Shown: positions 50,427-58,757, numbered from the stretch's first letter. The stretch: DNA of 64,000 nucleotides from Bog-473 sp963787485 (GCA_963787485.1 CAWBDF010000002.1:248001-312000), one strand, 5' to 3'. Notes: generated from the letters alone by a model not told the origin. Numbers and translations: made by a program.

Positions 50427-51619
50427 AGCGCGCTGCGCAGGTTGCGGACCGCCTGGCCGATGCGCTGCTCGTTCTCAATCAGCGCGAAGCGGACGTGGCC
50501 GTCGCCGCCCGGACCGAAGCCAACTCCGGGGGAGGTGGCCACGTCGGCCTCAGTGACCAGGAACTTGGAGAACTCGAGCGAGCCCAACTCTCGATACGGT
50601 TCGGGGATCGGAGCCCAGACGAACATCGTCCCCTTGGGTGGGACCACGTGCCAGCCGATGCGATTCAGACCGTCGCAGAGCGCGTCGCGGCGCGACGCAT
50701 AGATGGCGTTGATCTCGCGCGGGTAGTCCGGCGCCTCGTTCATGGCCACGATCGCGGCAATCTGGATCGGCTGGAACGTGCCGTAGTCGAGGTACGTCTT
50801 GAGCTTGGTCAAGGCCTGCACGATCTCGCGGTTGCCCACGACGAACCCGACTCGCCATCCGGCCATGGAGAACGACTTGGTCATGGTGTAGATCTCGACC
50901 GCCACGTCGGTGGCACCCGGCACCTGAAGGATGGACGGCGGCTTGTACCCATCGAACCCGAGGTCGGCGTAGGCGAAGTCGTGCACGAGGATCACCTCGT
51001 GCTCGCGGGCGAATGCCACGAGCCGCTCCATGAAGGACAGGTCGACGCAGGCCGTCGTGGGGTTGTGCGGGAAAGAGAGCACGATGACCCTCGGCTTGGG
51101 CCACGACTCCTCCCAGGCGTGCATGAGCCCTTCGAAGAACGCTTCACCCAGATCGGGCGCGTCGTCGGACACCGGTTGTGGGCCCCCCAGCGGCACCTGG
51201 CGGACGTCGGCGCCGGCGAAGAGAGGGCCCCAGATGTGGATGGGGTACGACGGCGACGGCACCAGCGCCGTGTCGCCCGGTCCGAGCAGCACCCACATGA
51301 GGTGTGAGAACCCCTCCTTGGCCCCGATGGTCGTCACCACCTCGCTCTCGGCGTCGAGTTCGACGCCGAAGGTGCGCCGGTAGAGATCGGTGATGGCCTC
51401 GCGCAGCTTAGGGATGCCCCGGGACGCCGAGTACCGGTGGTTGCGCGAGTTGCGAGCCGCTTCGGCCAGCTTGTCCACCGCCACATCTGGAGAGGGCAGG
51501 TCCGGGTTGCCGAACCCCAGGTCGATGACGTCCCGACCGGCTCGACGTGCTTGCGCTTTCAGGTCGTCGATGGTGGCGAAGACATAGGGCGGCAGCCCGT
51601 TGATCCGGCGAAACTCCAT
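50411..51619 (-). CDS. Class I/II aminotransferase (AlaC/DapC-like)
   Basis: A 402-residue PLP enzyme. The PLP lysine is K248 in TMTKSFSMAGWRVGF; N186 in FPHNPTTA, D214 and Y217 in VHDFAYADLGFDG complete the cofactor site. RYSASRGIPKLREAI is the substrate-binding helix. It belongs with alanine-glutamate and N-succinyl-diaminopimelate aminotransferases; the exact amino donor cannot be told. The start ATG 51619 is preceded by a leaderless-type -10. The stop codon lies in a tandem repeat. Confidence 0.93.
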   Translation of the reverse strand: MEFRRINGLPPYVFATIDDLKAQARRAGRDVIDLGFGNPDLPSPDVAVDKLAEAARNSRNHRYSASRGIPKLREAITDLYRRTFGVELDAESEVVTTIGAKEGFSHLMWVLLGPGDTALVPSPSYPIHIWGPLFAGADVRQVPLGGPQPVSDDAPDLGEAFFEGLMHAWEESWPKPRVIVLSFPHNPTTACVDLSFMERLVAFAREHEVILVHDFAYADLGFDGYKPPSILQVPGATDVAVEIYTMTKSFSMAGWRVGFVVGNREIVQALTKLKTYLDYGTFQPIQIAAIVAMNEAPDYPREINAIYASRRDALCDGLNRIGWHVVPPKGTMFVWAPIPEPYRELGSLEFSKFLVTEADVATSPGVGFGPGGDGHVRFALIENEQRIGQAVRNLRSALPKLG

Positions 51620-51625
51620 CGGAGA

Positions 51626-51631
51626 AGTCTA
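51626..51631 (-). promoter_or_regulatory. -10 element (TAGACT) for a leaderless aminotransferase mRNA
   Basis: On the minus strand TAGACT ends six bases before ATG 51619; no Shine-Dalgarno sequence. Confidence 0.5.
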
Positions 51632-51685
51632 GGGCTTGGACTTCCCCCGGCCGTGCTCGTATTCGGGAGGCTGCCGGGAGCGTCT

Positions 51686-52594
51686 TCAATCCCACATGTC
51701 GAGGCCGACGACCTGGGCGTCGGTCGGATCCATCAGCGCGTCGACGTTCTCCGCCAGGTCCTCTGGGGTGACCGTGTCCGTGAAGGTGAGGCCCTTTGTC
51801 TCAATCACTGCCAGCCGCATGGCCAGCAACCCGCCGCAGACGATGACCTCGCCGTTGAGCGCGCACGTGTCATGGGCCAAGAAGGCCACCGCCGGAGAGA
51901 CGTACTCGGGACGCATTTGCGTGTAGAACTCGCCGACGAAGCTCTCGACGGGCTGGTCGAATGTGCGAGCCAGGATCTCGGCGGTGGACATGCGCGTGTT
52001 CCCCCGCGGCGCCACGGCGTTGACCCGCAGTCCGTGCCGCTTTCCGTTGAGGGCGAGAGCTTTGGTGAACGAGAAGACCGCGCCCTTGGCCCCGGCGTAA
52101 TCAGGGCTCTTCGGGATGTGCCCGATCATCGCCTCAGAGGACGTGTTGACGATGCAACCGTGCTCCGCCGCCTTCAGGTGGGGCCACGCGACTTTGCTCA
52201 CGTACACCGTCCCGAGGTAGTGGTAGTCCACCATCCGGCGGAACTGGTCGGTGGAGACGCCCTCGATCCAGTCGCCGTCCCAAATTCCGGCGTTGTTGAC
52301 CACGATGTCGAGGCCTCCGAACGAATCCAACGCCGTCTGCACGATGGACGATGCGCCGGCTTCGTCGGCCACATTGGCAAAACACGCCACGGCCTCGCCG
52401 CCGGCGGCGGCGATCTCCTTGGCCACCTGCTCCGCCGGCTCCGGGGAAGACCCCGAACCGTCGAGCTCCACGCCGTAGTCGGCCACGACCACCCTCGCCC
52501 CACGGGACGCCAAGAGGAGCGCATGGCATCGCCCAAACCCCCTCCCACCCCCGGTCACGATCACCGATCGTCCGTCGAACCTCAGCTCGTCCAT
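51686..52594 (-). CDS. Short-chain dehydrogenase/reductase
   Basis: A 302-residue SDR. The cofactor loop is VIVTGGGRGFGRCHA (TGxxxGxG), followed by VVVADYGVELDGSGSSPE, a longer loop as in peroxisomal-type multifunctional SDRs. The NNAG is IVVNNAGIWDGD and the catalytic set is serine in NTSSEA and tyrosine/lysine in YAGAK. The C-terminal 50 residues lie beyond the usual fold. ATG 52594 has GGGAGG four bases upstream; the frame is open 13 codons more. The long gap upstream contains clustered GTGCAT motifs. Confidence 0.9.
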   Translation of the reverse strand: MDELRFDGRSVIVTGGGRGFGRCHALLLASRGARVVVADYGVELDGSGSSPEPAEQVAKEIAAAGGEAVACFANVADEAGASSIVQTALDSFGGLDIVVNNAGIWDGDWIEGVSTDQFRRMVDYHYLGTVYVSKVAWPHLKAAEHGCIVNTSSEAMIGHIPKSPDYAGAKGAVFSFTKALALNGKRHGLRVNAVAPRGNTRMSTAEILARTFDQPVESFVGEFYTQMRPEYVSPAVAFLAHDTCALNGEVIVCGGLLAMRLAVIETKGLTFTDTVTPEDLAENVDALMDPTDAQVVGLDMWD

Positions 52595-52911
52595 CGTCCC
52601 TCCCGACATCGATCCAGCTCTGCGATCTGGCACTCAATTGACACTCGACGCAGCTGTACTGCTCCGGACGGTAACACGCCTGGCGAGGGTGTTCCACGGC
52701 CGTCGTGCATGCACACTCTGCGCATAACTATGCACGCCAACGGCCATGCGCGGGGCTTCGACGCCCGTTTATGGAGGAACGAAGGGGCCATATACGGGCC
52801 TACACGCCCCACCACGCAGCAATCCTCGTGCATAATTGCCCACACCAGTGCATACAAGGATGCATTCAAGGGAGCGCCCGGCTGCAGGCCGTTGCGGAAT
52901 CAGTGTCGTCC
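52595..52911. promoter_or_regulatory. Intergenic region with clustered GTGCAT/TGCAT motifs
   Basis: A 317-bp region without a credible gene, unusually AT-rich for this genome. It holds the 10-bp palindrome GTGCATGCAC (52705-52714), GCATA-AC-TATGC (52722-52733), GTGCATAATTGC (about 52829), GTGCATAC (about 52849) and ATGCAT (about 52860). A CATATACGGG resembling the CGTATACGGG repeats is at about 52791. It lies upstream of the minus-strand SDR gene and could be its control region. Confidence 0.45.
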
Positions 52912-53682
52912 TCAGGCTCCCGACGGCCCGCGCCCGGCCCTGCCGAGCTCCTCGAGATCGACCGGCCAGCCGAACACGGCCCAGCTGGCCCCCGCCGCGC
53001 GTAGGGTCTCGACGGTCCGGGCGAGCGGAGTCGTCGTGCCCGGAGGCGGACCGGCCCATGTGACCTCGAGCCCCGCCGCTCCCCCGGGCCCCTTGTTCCT
53101 CTCGAGCGCAGTGGCGCGTTCGGCGACCAAGGCCGGGTCGGCGTCCCAGAGGTTCAGGGCGGCCGACACCTCCTCGGCCTCCTGGGTCCGGGCCGCCTGG
53201 CCCCCGGCCACCCACACGACGATGCCTCGGTCCACCAATGCCCGTCCGAGCTCGACCAGCGCGGCTCGGCGTTCGGAGGCCGGCGGGAACGGGATCCCGT
53301 ACGCCCGGTTCTCCGCCTCGCTCTGGTGGTCTCCCGTGCCGAGCCCGGCGATCACCCGACCGGGTGCCAAGCGGTCGAGTGCGGTGAACTGGGCCGTCAG
53401 CACTGCGTTGGGAACGAGGCCGACCCGGGCCACCAAGGTGCCCAGGAAGGGACCGCCACGACCGTCGTCTCGAGGCAACAGGCGGGTGGCCAGTGCCCCG
53501 AGCACGGGAAACGGTGCCAGCGCGGGTCGCTCAGGTTGGCCGAGCGGCCAGATGTGGTCGTAGCAGAAGACCCCGTCGACTTCGGCCTCGACGGCCCGCG
53601 CCGCCACCTCGAACGCACCGTCGGGAGTCTCGCGAAACGTCGGCAGGACGACTCCCGTGCGGATCCCCCGGGCCCGGGTCAC
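52912..53682 (-). CDS. LLM-class flavin-dependent oxidoreductase
   Basis: A 256-residue luciferase-like TIM-barrel protein, shorter than the usual 300-350. Recognisable blocks are TGVVLPTFRETPDG, VDGVFCYDHIWPLGQP and VARVGLVPNAVLTAQFTALDRLAPGRVIAGLGTG, typical of F420- or FMN-dependent enzymes. Start GTG 53682 overlaps the ROK kinase stop by four bases (GTGA), placing it last in an SRPBCC-ROK-LLM group of coupled genes. The substrate is not evident. Confidence 0.88.
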   Translation of the reverse strand: MTRARGIRTGVVLPTFRETPDGAFEVAARAVEAEVDGVFCYDHIWPLGQPERPALAPFPVLGALATRLLPRDDGRGGPFLGTLVARVGLVPNAVLTAQFTALDRLAPGRVIAGLGTGDHQSEAENRAYGIPFPPASERRAALVELGRALVDRGIVVWVAGGQAARTQEAEEVSAALNLWDADPALVAERATALERNKGPGGAAGLEVTWAGPPPGTTTPLARTVETLRAAGASWAVFGWPVDLEELGRAGRGPSGA

Positions 53683-54680
53683 CAGAGCCCTCCTTGCCGT
53701 GCCGCCAAGGCCGCGCCGACGGCGCCGGAGCGCTCCCCGAAGTGAGCCGGCACGACCGCGGCCACCGTGCGTCGCTCCCCACCTTCGACCAGCGAACCGA
53801 ACGCGGAGCGAGCCGCATCGACCAGGACGTCACCGGCCCGAACCACGCCCCCGCCGAGCACGAAGCACTCGGGGTCCAAGATGGCGGCCAAATTGGCGAG
53901 GCCGAAGCCGATCCACTGCCCGACGTCTTCGATCACGCGACGAGCCGCGGGGTCACCGGCGGCTGCCGCGGCCGACACATCCTCGCCTCGCACGCTCTCG
54001 GGGTGGCCGCCGACCAGACGGACGACTTCGCCGAGGCGCCCGGCCAACGCGGCCTCGCGGGCCAGCACCCCCAACCCGGCGCCGGACGCGAAGCGCTCCC
54101 AACACCCGCGGCGGCCACAGGGGCATGGCGGTCCAGTCGGGTCGACCACCATGTGGCCGATCTCGCCGGCGAAGCCTGTCGCGCCGACCAGCACCCTGCC
54201 GTCGGCCACGATGCCGCCGCCGATCCCGGTGCCCAGCGTGACCATGACGACGTGGCGGTGACCACGCGCCGCGCCCAGACGGTGCTCGGCCAGCACAGCG
54301 AGGTTGGCGTCGTTCTCCACCACCACACGGCGACCGGGCCACTGGGCGCCGATCAGGCCCGACCAGTCCACACCGTCAGCGTGGGGGAGGTTGGGGGCGT
54401 AGCGAAGGCACCCGTCCCGGTCGACCATGCCGGGAGCGCCGACCCCCACGGGTGCGTCAGCCGAGGCACCACCCACCTCCCTGTCGAGGGCGACGACGAT
54501 CTCATGGACCACCGATGGCACCTGGGCGGCGGCGAACTCCAGGCTGCCGGTCGGAGTGGGGACCCGGACCTCGGCGACGATCGTGTCCCCCGGTCCGAGG
54601 CCCAGGCCCAACATCTTGGTCCCGCCGATGTCAATCCCGTAGGTGACGCCGCCGACTGGCGCGCCCTGTTCGGGCGTCAC
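53679..54680 (-). CDS. ROK-family glucokinase-like protein
   Basis: A 333-residue ROK kinase with the phosphate motif GIDIGGTKMLGLGLG (D17), catalytic aspartate in ENDANLAVLAEH (about D124), and a complete zinc site: H176 in GEIGH and CPCGRRGC (C186, C188, C193). It therefore has all features of a glucokinase or related hexose kinase. Start GTG 54680 overlaps the upstream stop (GTGA). It lies between an SRPBCC protein and an LLM oxidoreductase, and is the last-but-one gene of that coupled set. In actinobacteria such kinases often supply glucose 6-phosphate. Confidence 0.9.
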   Translation of the reverse strand: MTPEQGAPVGGVTYGIDIGGTKMLGLGLGPGDTIVAEVRVPTPTGSLEFAAAQVPSVVHEIVVALDREVGGASADAPVGVGAPGMVDRDGCLRYAPNLPHADGVDWSGLIGAQWPGRRVVVENDANLAVLAEHRLGAARGHRHVVMVTLGTGIGGGIVADGRVLVGATGFAGEIGHMVVDPTGPPCPCGRRGCWERFASGAGLGVLAREAALAGRLGEVVRLVGGHPESVRGEDVSAAAAAGDPAARRVIEDVGQWIGFGLANLAAILDPECFVLGGGVVRAGDVLVDAARSAFGSLVEGGERRTVAAVVPAHFGERSGAVGAALAARQGGLW

Positions 54681-55120
54681 GACGTGGACTCGACCCGCGC
54701 CTTCAGCTCTCGCATGGCCGTGGCCATGATGCGGCTGGTGGCTCGCATCTTGATGAAGCCCGGGATCGGCACCCGCAGCTCGGCCTCGAGGTGGTAGGTG
54801 ACGTCGGTGCCACCGGTCTCGCTCGGGTCGAACACGTAGCTGCCGTCGAGCTTCGTCGTGATGTCGCCCTGCGTCAGCCTCCACGCGAGCACGTGGGGCG
54901 CCTCCGAGTAGTCGTAGGCCAAGGTGTAGCTGGTGCTCCGTCCAAAGGCCGCGGCGCGGAAGGTGACCAGGGAGGGCCGACCCTGGCCGTCCCTGTCCTT
55001 GACTTCGATCTCCTTGATGTCCGCCGCCCATTCGGGGTAGCGCTCCAGGTCCGCCGCCACCTCGAAGCAGCGTTCGGGAGAGGCCGCCACTGAAATGTGC
55101 TCTGTGGCTTGATCGGCCAC
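54677..55120 (-). CDS. SRPBCC (polyketide cyclase/START-like) protein
   Basis: A 147-residue single SRPBCC domain. The pattern HISVAASPERCFEVAADLER (N-terminal strand and helix) with YPEWAADIKEIEVKDRD is that of the CoQ10/START-like lipid-binding family, and VTYHLEAELRVPIPGF forms late strands. Such proteins bind hydrophobic ligands. GTG 55120 has GGAAGGAAG six bases upstream. It is the first gene of a coupled group with a ROK kinase and an LLM oxidoreductase, and the glycosyltransferase gene lies 57 bp upstream on the same strand. Confidence 0.9.
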   Translation of the reverse strand: MADQATEHISVAASPERCFEVAADLERYPEWAADIKEIEVKDRDGQGRPSLVTFRAAAFGRSTSYTLAYDYSEAPHVLAWRLTQGDITTKLDGSYVFDPSETGGTDVTYHLEAELRVPIPGFIKMRATSRIMATAMRELKARVESTS

Positions 55121-55177
55121 GATCGGCTTCCTTCCTGTCCGGGTGTCGCCAGCCTGTGCGCGAGACCAGCGAGAGCG

Positions 55178-56326
55178 TCAGAATGCCACTTCGGCCAGCG
55201 CGTCAGCCAGCCTAGAAGCGAGCCGGTCGTGGTCGAAGGATTCCTCGACCCGGGCCCGGGCCGCCCGGCCCATCCGCCGCCGGCGGGTCGGGTCGGCCAG
55301 CAGGCTTCGCAGAGACTCTGCCAAAGCTCCGGGATCCTCGGGACAACCCACGACCAGGCCGGTCACCCCGTCGAGCACCGCCTCGGAGGCCCCACCGCTG
55401 TCGCCCGCCACCTGGGGGACGCCCGCCGCCGCCGCTTCGAGGAAAACGATGCCGAAACCTTCTTGCTCCAGTCCGAGCCAGCGGTTGCGACAGGCCATGA
55501 CGAAGACGTCCGCCGCGCCGAGAAGCGACGCCCGCTCCTCGTCGCTCACCGATCCCAGCAGGTGCACCGAGACGGGGCACTCCTCGGCCCGGCGTCGGAG
55601 CCGCGGCAACTCGCGACCTGACCCGGCTATGGCCACCGCAAGGTCCGCGTACGAGGGGGCCAGACGGGCGGCCGCCTCCAACAGCACGTCCATGCCCTTG
55701 CGGGGGACCAGGCGACTGATGCTCACGACGAGCGGACCCGAAACGGGCAACCCCAGCCCCTGTCGGGCACGCCGCCTCTGCGCGGCGGCAAGCGGGACGA
55801 TCGACCCGGGGTCGACTCCGGGAGGGATCTCGACGACGCGGGCCCGCATCGTCGGGGCCACCCGTCTCGCCTCGGCAGCCGGGTAACGACCCGCGGAGAC
55901 CACGAGGTCCGCCTGGCGCAGCACGCGACGGAGCACCGCCTGTGATCCGGGAAGGCGTCCGGGCACGGCCACCTCGGCGCCGTGGAGGACGACGCCGTAC
56001 GGGACCCCGACTCGCGGACCGAGGATCCCCAACGGCAGAACAGGATCGAGCAGGACCAGGTCGACCTGGAAGGCATCGACGAGGGACCGGATGGTCGACA
56101 GCGCGGCGGCGGTTGGAAAGTAGAGGAGCTGGCCCGGCACGCGCACGATGCGGACGCCGAACTCGGCCTGCTCCACGTCGAATGCGGCGGCGGCGGCGTC
56201 CGAGGACGCCGTCAGCACCACGAAGGACTCAGGGTCGAGCCGGCGCCAGAGCTCCCACAGGTAGTGCTGGATCCCGCCGACCTTGGGCGGGAAGTCGTTC
56301 GTCACCAACAAGTGGCGCTTCACCAC
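55178..56326 (-). CDS. Family 4 glycosyltransferase, PimB-like
   Basis: A 382-residue GT-B enzyme of the GT4 family. The N-terminus LLVTNDFPPKVGGIQHYLWE is shared with the actinobacterial mannosyltransferase PimB', and the donor-binding part has SISRLVPRKGMDVLLEA. The EX7E motif is EGFGIVFLE, with a conserved GVPQVAGDSGGASEAV loop. It probably adds a mannose or other hexose to phosphatidylinositol mannoside or a related glycolipid at the membrane. Start GTG 56326 (a second GTG follows). The acceptor is inferred from family likeness only. Confidence 0.9.
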   Translation of the reverse strand: MVKRHLLVTNDFPPKVGGIQHYLWELWRRLDPESFVVLTASSDAAAAAFDVEQAEFGVRIVRVPGQLLYFPTAAALSTIRSLVDAFQVDLVLLDPVLPLGILGPRVGVPYGVVLHGAEVAVPGRLPGSQAVLRRVLRQADLVVSAGRYPAAEARRVAPTMRARVVEIPPGVDPGSIVPLAAAQRRRARQGLGLPVSGPLVVSISRLVPRKGMDVLLEAAARLAPSYADLAVAIAGSGRELPRLRRRAEECPVSVHLLGSVSDEERASLLGAADVFVMACRNRWLGLEQEGFGIVFLEAAAAGVPQVAGDSGGASEAVLDGVTGLVVGCPEDPGALAESLRSLLADPTRRRRMGRAARARVEESFDHDRLASRLADALAEVAF

Positions 56327-56392
56327 CGGAGCTCTCCCGCTCTCCCACGTGGCACGCGCCGGTGCCGCACCGCGGCGCGGCGCCGGCCTCGC

Positions 56393-56719
56393 TCAGCGGA
56401 CCTGGGTGCTGAAGCGGAGCTCGGGTACGAGCCCGGCGCGGCCGAGCATCCGCATGGCCCGGGCCTCGTCGGCGTCGATGACCACCGCGTCGTCGGGCTC
56501 CCGACAGAGCAAGAAGCTGACGACGCAGTCGTCACACGCATCGGTGTGACGCAACACGCACTGCTCGCAGTCGATCGTGAGGTCACGCTCGAACGAGCCG
56601 TCGCTGGCGGAGTACGGACCCGGGTGGCCGGAGAGACGAAGCTGGCGGGCCCCACCGCTCTGGCCGTGCTGGCACGACCGGCTCGGCTGACTGGGGTCGG
56701 TTTCCCTGGAATTCGACAT
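56393..56719 (-). CDS. Conserved hypothetical protein with CxxC pairs
   Basis: A 108-residue protein from ATG 56719 with GAGAGG upstream. The N-terminal 45 residues are low complexity. The core has DCEQCVLRHTDACDDCVVSF, two CxxC pairs that could bind zinc or iron, then DEARAMRMLGRAGLVPELRF, a helix that is common in actinobacterial relatives. Function unknown. It lies between the glycosyltransferase and the thioredoxin-like gene on the same strand. Confidence 0.8.
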   Translation of the reverse strand: MSNSRETDPSQPSRSCQHGQSGGARQLRLSGHPGPYSASDGSFERDLTIDCEQCVLRHTDACDDCVVSFLLCREPDDAVVIDADEARAMRMLGRAGLVPELRFSTQVR

Positions 56720-56789
56720 GGTGCGGTTCCTCTCTGTGCCGGGTCAGCATCACTTCGGGGTGTGACAGCGACGAGACGTGGAGGCCGGT

Positions 56790-57284
56790 TCACGTGGCGT
56801 CGTTCCCCCGCGTCGCGCCGATGGCGATGCGCAGCACCTGGTCGACGCCCCAGGCCACGCTCTCGACGCGCACGGCGTCGCCCGCGGCCACCACCAGGAA
56901 CGGAGGGCCGGCCACCCGGTAGTGCCCGTAGGCCTCCGAGCTCATGACCACCGGGACACCGAGCCGGGCCGCGGCGTCGCCGGCCAGCGCGGCGACCGAC
57001 CGCCTGTCCTCCTGACGTGGATCACGCGTGACGACGGCCAATCGAGCCACGCCGGCCAGGCCCCGCCACAGGTCACCGAGGCCCTCCCACAGGTCACGGC
57101 ACCCGATGCAACCCGCCGAGAGGAACAGGAGCAGAAGCGGCTCGGCCGCCCCCACCACCGCCAGAGCACACGGCACTCCCTCGGCGGTCACCCCGTGGAC
57201 GTCGTGCGGCAGGGTCGTCGGCGGGCCGACGGAGGTCGGGATGGGCCGCAGCCGGCGCAGGATCTCCGCCGGCGGGTCCTTCAC
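56790..57284 (-). CDS. Thioredoxin-like protein with CxxC
   Basis: A 164-residue protein of thioredoxin or TlpA-like fold. The redox site is LSAGCIGCRDLWEGLGD; CIGC is an unusual version of the CxPC motif with isoleucine-glycine between the cysteines. PPFLVVAAGDAVRVESVAWG resembles the cis-proline region (GPPFLV). It has no signal peptide, so it would be cytoplasmic. GTG 57284 overlaps the stop of the zinc-ribbon gene (GTGA), suggesting the two work together, perhaps in handling metal or thiol groups. Confidence 0.78.
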   Translation of the reverse strand: MKDPPAEILRRLRPIPTSVGPPTTLPHDVHGVTAEGVPCALAVVGAAEPLLLLFLSAGCIGCRDLWEGLGDLWRGLAGVARLAVVTRDPRQEDRRSVAALAGDAAARLGVPVVMSSEAYGHYRVAGPPFLVVAAGDAVRVESVAWGVDQVLRIAIGATRGNDAT

Positions 57285-57526
57285 GACACCGTCGACGGCG
57301 TGCTCGGCTTCTCCTTGTCGTCGCTGGCGATCTCGACCACGCTGCGTCCGTGGCCGCACCAGCGGCACACCACGTCGTCCACGTGACGGGAGAGCACCGC
57401 CTCGTCCTGGACCTCGAGGTCGCCACCGACCGTGTAGTGGTAGTAGGCCCTGGTCTGCTGCGAGACGGTGACGTCGAAACGGGTGAGGTTGCCGCAGCCG
57501 TCGCATCGATATCGAGGAGCGGTCAC
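57281..57526 (-). CDS. Small zinc-ribbon-like protein
   Basis: An 81-residue protein with two cysteine pairs, YRCDGCGNLTRF near the N-terminus and VVCRWCGHGRS at about residues 53-63, a spacing suited to a zinc ribbon. Start GTG 57526 is preferred over one seven codons upstream because a TACCGT -10 lies seven bases before it and would otherwise be inside the gene. It is translationally coupled to the thioredoxin-like gene. No partner or substrate is evident. Confidence 0.8.
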   Translation of the reverse strand: MTAPRYRCDGCGNLTRFDVTVSQQTRAYYHYTVGGDLEVQDEAVLSRHVDDVVCRWCGHGRSVVEIASDDKEKPSTPSTVS

Positions 57527-57533
57527 CGGCTCA

Positions 57534-57539
57534 ACGGTA
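57534..57539 (-). promoter_or_regulatory. -10 element (TACCGT) for a leaderless zinc-ribbon mRNA
   Basis: On the minus strand TACCGT ends seven bases before GTG 57526, which decides between two possible starts. Confidence 0.5.
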
Positions 57540-57573
57540 GTCGGCACCGCTGAGCCGACCCTGCGGTGGCGGG

Positions 57574-58362
57574 TCAGATTCGGCCCAGGAGCTCGCTCTT
57601 CTTGGCTTCGAACTCCCGCTCGGAGAGGATGCCCCGTTTGCGGAGGTCGTCGAGCTCAATCAGGCGATCGCGAATCTCGAAGGGAACGCCGGTCGGCGCC
57701 GGATCCCCCGCCGCGGCTGACCGGCCGGCGGGAGGGGCCGCCTGGCCGACCGAGGGGACGCCGAACCGCGGGGTGTCGTACCCGGGGTCGGGGTGCGACG
57801 CATCGATCGGCTCCGTTCCCGAGGGCGGCGGGTGGCGATCGGAGGGTCGCATGTCCTCCGGGACGGGTTCGCGCCGGCCGCCCCCCACGATCTCGTTGAT
57901 CTGCGAGTTGATCACCCTCTGCACGACCGCCGGCCTGCGCATGTACTCGAGCGTCAGCGAATCGTCCTCGCCCTGCACGTCAATGACGAGGCTGCCGGTG
58001 CTCAGCACGCGCTCCACCAGCGTCTGCCTCAGGTTCACCTCGGTGATGCGTTGCAGGCGCAACTGGATCGTGTCCCGACCGAAAATGCCCTGGCGCACCA
58101 AGATACGGGTCGACGTCAACGCCACGTCGTAGGACTTCCAACGGATGAAGCGGCCGAGCAGCCAGAGGCCCGGGACCAGGGCGATGAAGACGACGGGATA
58201 GTTCGTCCAGCCGGGGGGATTGCGCCACAGCACGACCAGGACGATGAGCGCGGCCCACACGGCGACCGACGTGAGCAGCGGGCCGAAGAGGAAGATCCAG
58301 TGCGGGTGCATCTCGGCCAGGAGCTCCTCGTCCTCGTTGAGGAATTTCCGAGGCAGGACCAT
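57574..58362 (-). CDS. Membrane PH-domain protein with SHOCT tail
   Basis: A 262-residue protein. Two membrane helices (WIFLFGPLLTSVAVWAALIV and YPVVFIALVPGLWLLGRFI) near the N-terminus precede a bacterial PH-like domain with ALTSTRILVRQGIFG and GSLVIDVQGEDDSLTLEYM. A proline-rich linker (about 165-225) leads to a C-terminal SHOCT domain (LIELDDLRKRGILSEREFEA). SHOCT and bPH2 domains are common in actinobacterial membrane proteins of unknown function. ATG 58362 is preceded by a leaderless-type -10 and is divergent from the rhodanese gene. Confidence 0.9.
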   Translation of the reverse strand: MVLPRKFLNEDEELLAEMHPHWIFLFGPLLTSVAVWAALIVLVVLWRNPPGWTNYPVVFIALVPGLWLLGRFIRWKSYDVALTSTRILVRQGIFGRDTIQLRLQRITEVNLRQTLVERVLSTGSLVIDVQGEDDSLTLEYMRRPAVVQRVINSQINEIVGGGRREPVPEDMRPSDRHPPPSGTEPIDASHPDPGYDTPRFGVPSVGQAAPPAGRSAAAGDPAPTGVPFEIRDRLIELDDLRKRGILSEREFEAKKSELLGRI

Positions 58363-58368
58363 CGCGCC

Positions 58369-58374
58369 ACAGTA
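58369..58374 (-). promoter_or_regulatory. -10 element (TACTGT) for a leaderless PH-SHOCT mRNA
   Basis: On the minus strand TACTGT ends six bases before ATG 58362. With the element at 58403 it forms a divergent promoter pair in 52 bp. Confidence 0.5.
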
Positions 58375-58402
58375 CCGGCGAGGGCGGCCCGCTCCCGGGA
58401 CG

Positions 58403-58408
58403 TATCGT
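58403..58408 (+). promoter_or_regulatory. -10 element (TATCGT) for a leaderless rhodanese mRNA
   Basis: TATCGT ends six bases before GTG 58415; no Shine-Dalgarno sequence. Confidence 0.5.
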
Positions 58409-58414
58409 GACGTC

Positions 58415-58723
58415 GTGTCCTATGCGGAGGTGGCTCCCGAGGAGATCCGAGCCCGTCTCTCCCGTGGTGAGGACGTCTTCCTGCTCGACGTGCGTGAGCC
58501 TGACGAGGTGGCCGAGTGGGCCTATCCGCTGGGCGTCAACATTCCCCTCGGTCAGCTGGGCGGCCGTCTGGACGAAGTCCCTCGGGACCGGACCATCGTC
58601 GTGGCCTGCCACATGGGCGGACGCTCCGCGGCCGCCGCCCAGGCCTTGAGCGAGGCCGGATGGTCGGCCGAGAACCTGACCGGCGGAGCGGTGGCCTGGG
58701 CGGCCAGCGAGCCCGACACCTGA
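58415..58723 (+). CDS. Rhodanese-like single-domain protein
   Basis: A 102-residue rhodanese domain. The catalytic cysteine is in VACHMGGRSA, and the N-terminal block FLLDVREPDEVAEW is diagnostic. Single-domain rhodaneses carry persulfide sulfur, for example to thiolation or iron-sulfur assembly. Start GTG 58415 is supported by the -10 element and by the domain boundary. The tRNA gene lies downstream on the opposite strand. Confidence 0.92.
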   Translation: MSYAEVAPEEIRARLSRGEDVFLLDVREPDEVAEWAYPLGVNIPLGQLGGRLDEVPRDRTIVVACHMGGRSAAAAQALSEAGWSAENLTGGAVAWAASEPDT

Positions 58724-58757
58724 GCGCCGGTTGGTCGGCAAGGTGTCGGACATCAAC

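Noticed and set aside
52582..52869. A 95-codon minus-strand ORF in the SDR upstream region
   Set aside because: No ribosome binding site, no family resemblance, unusual composition, and it overlaps the SDR start.
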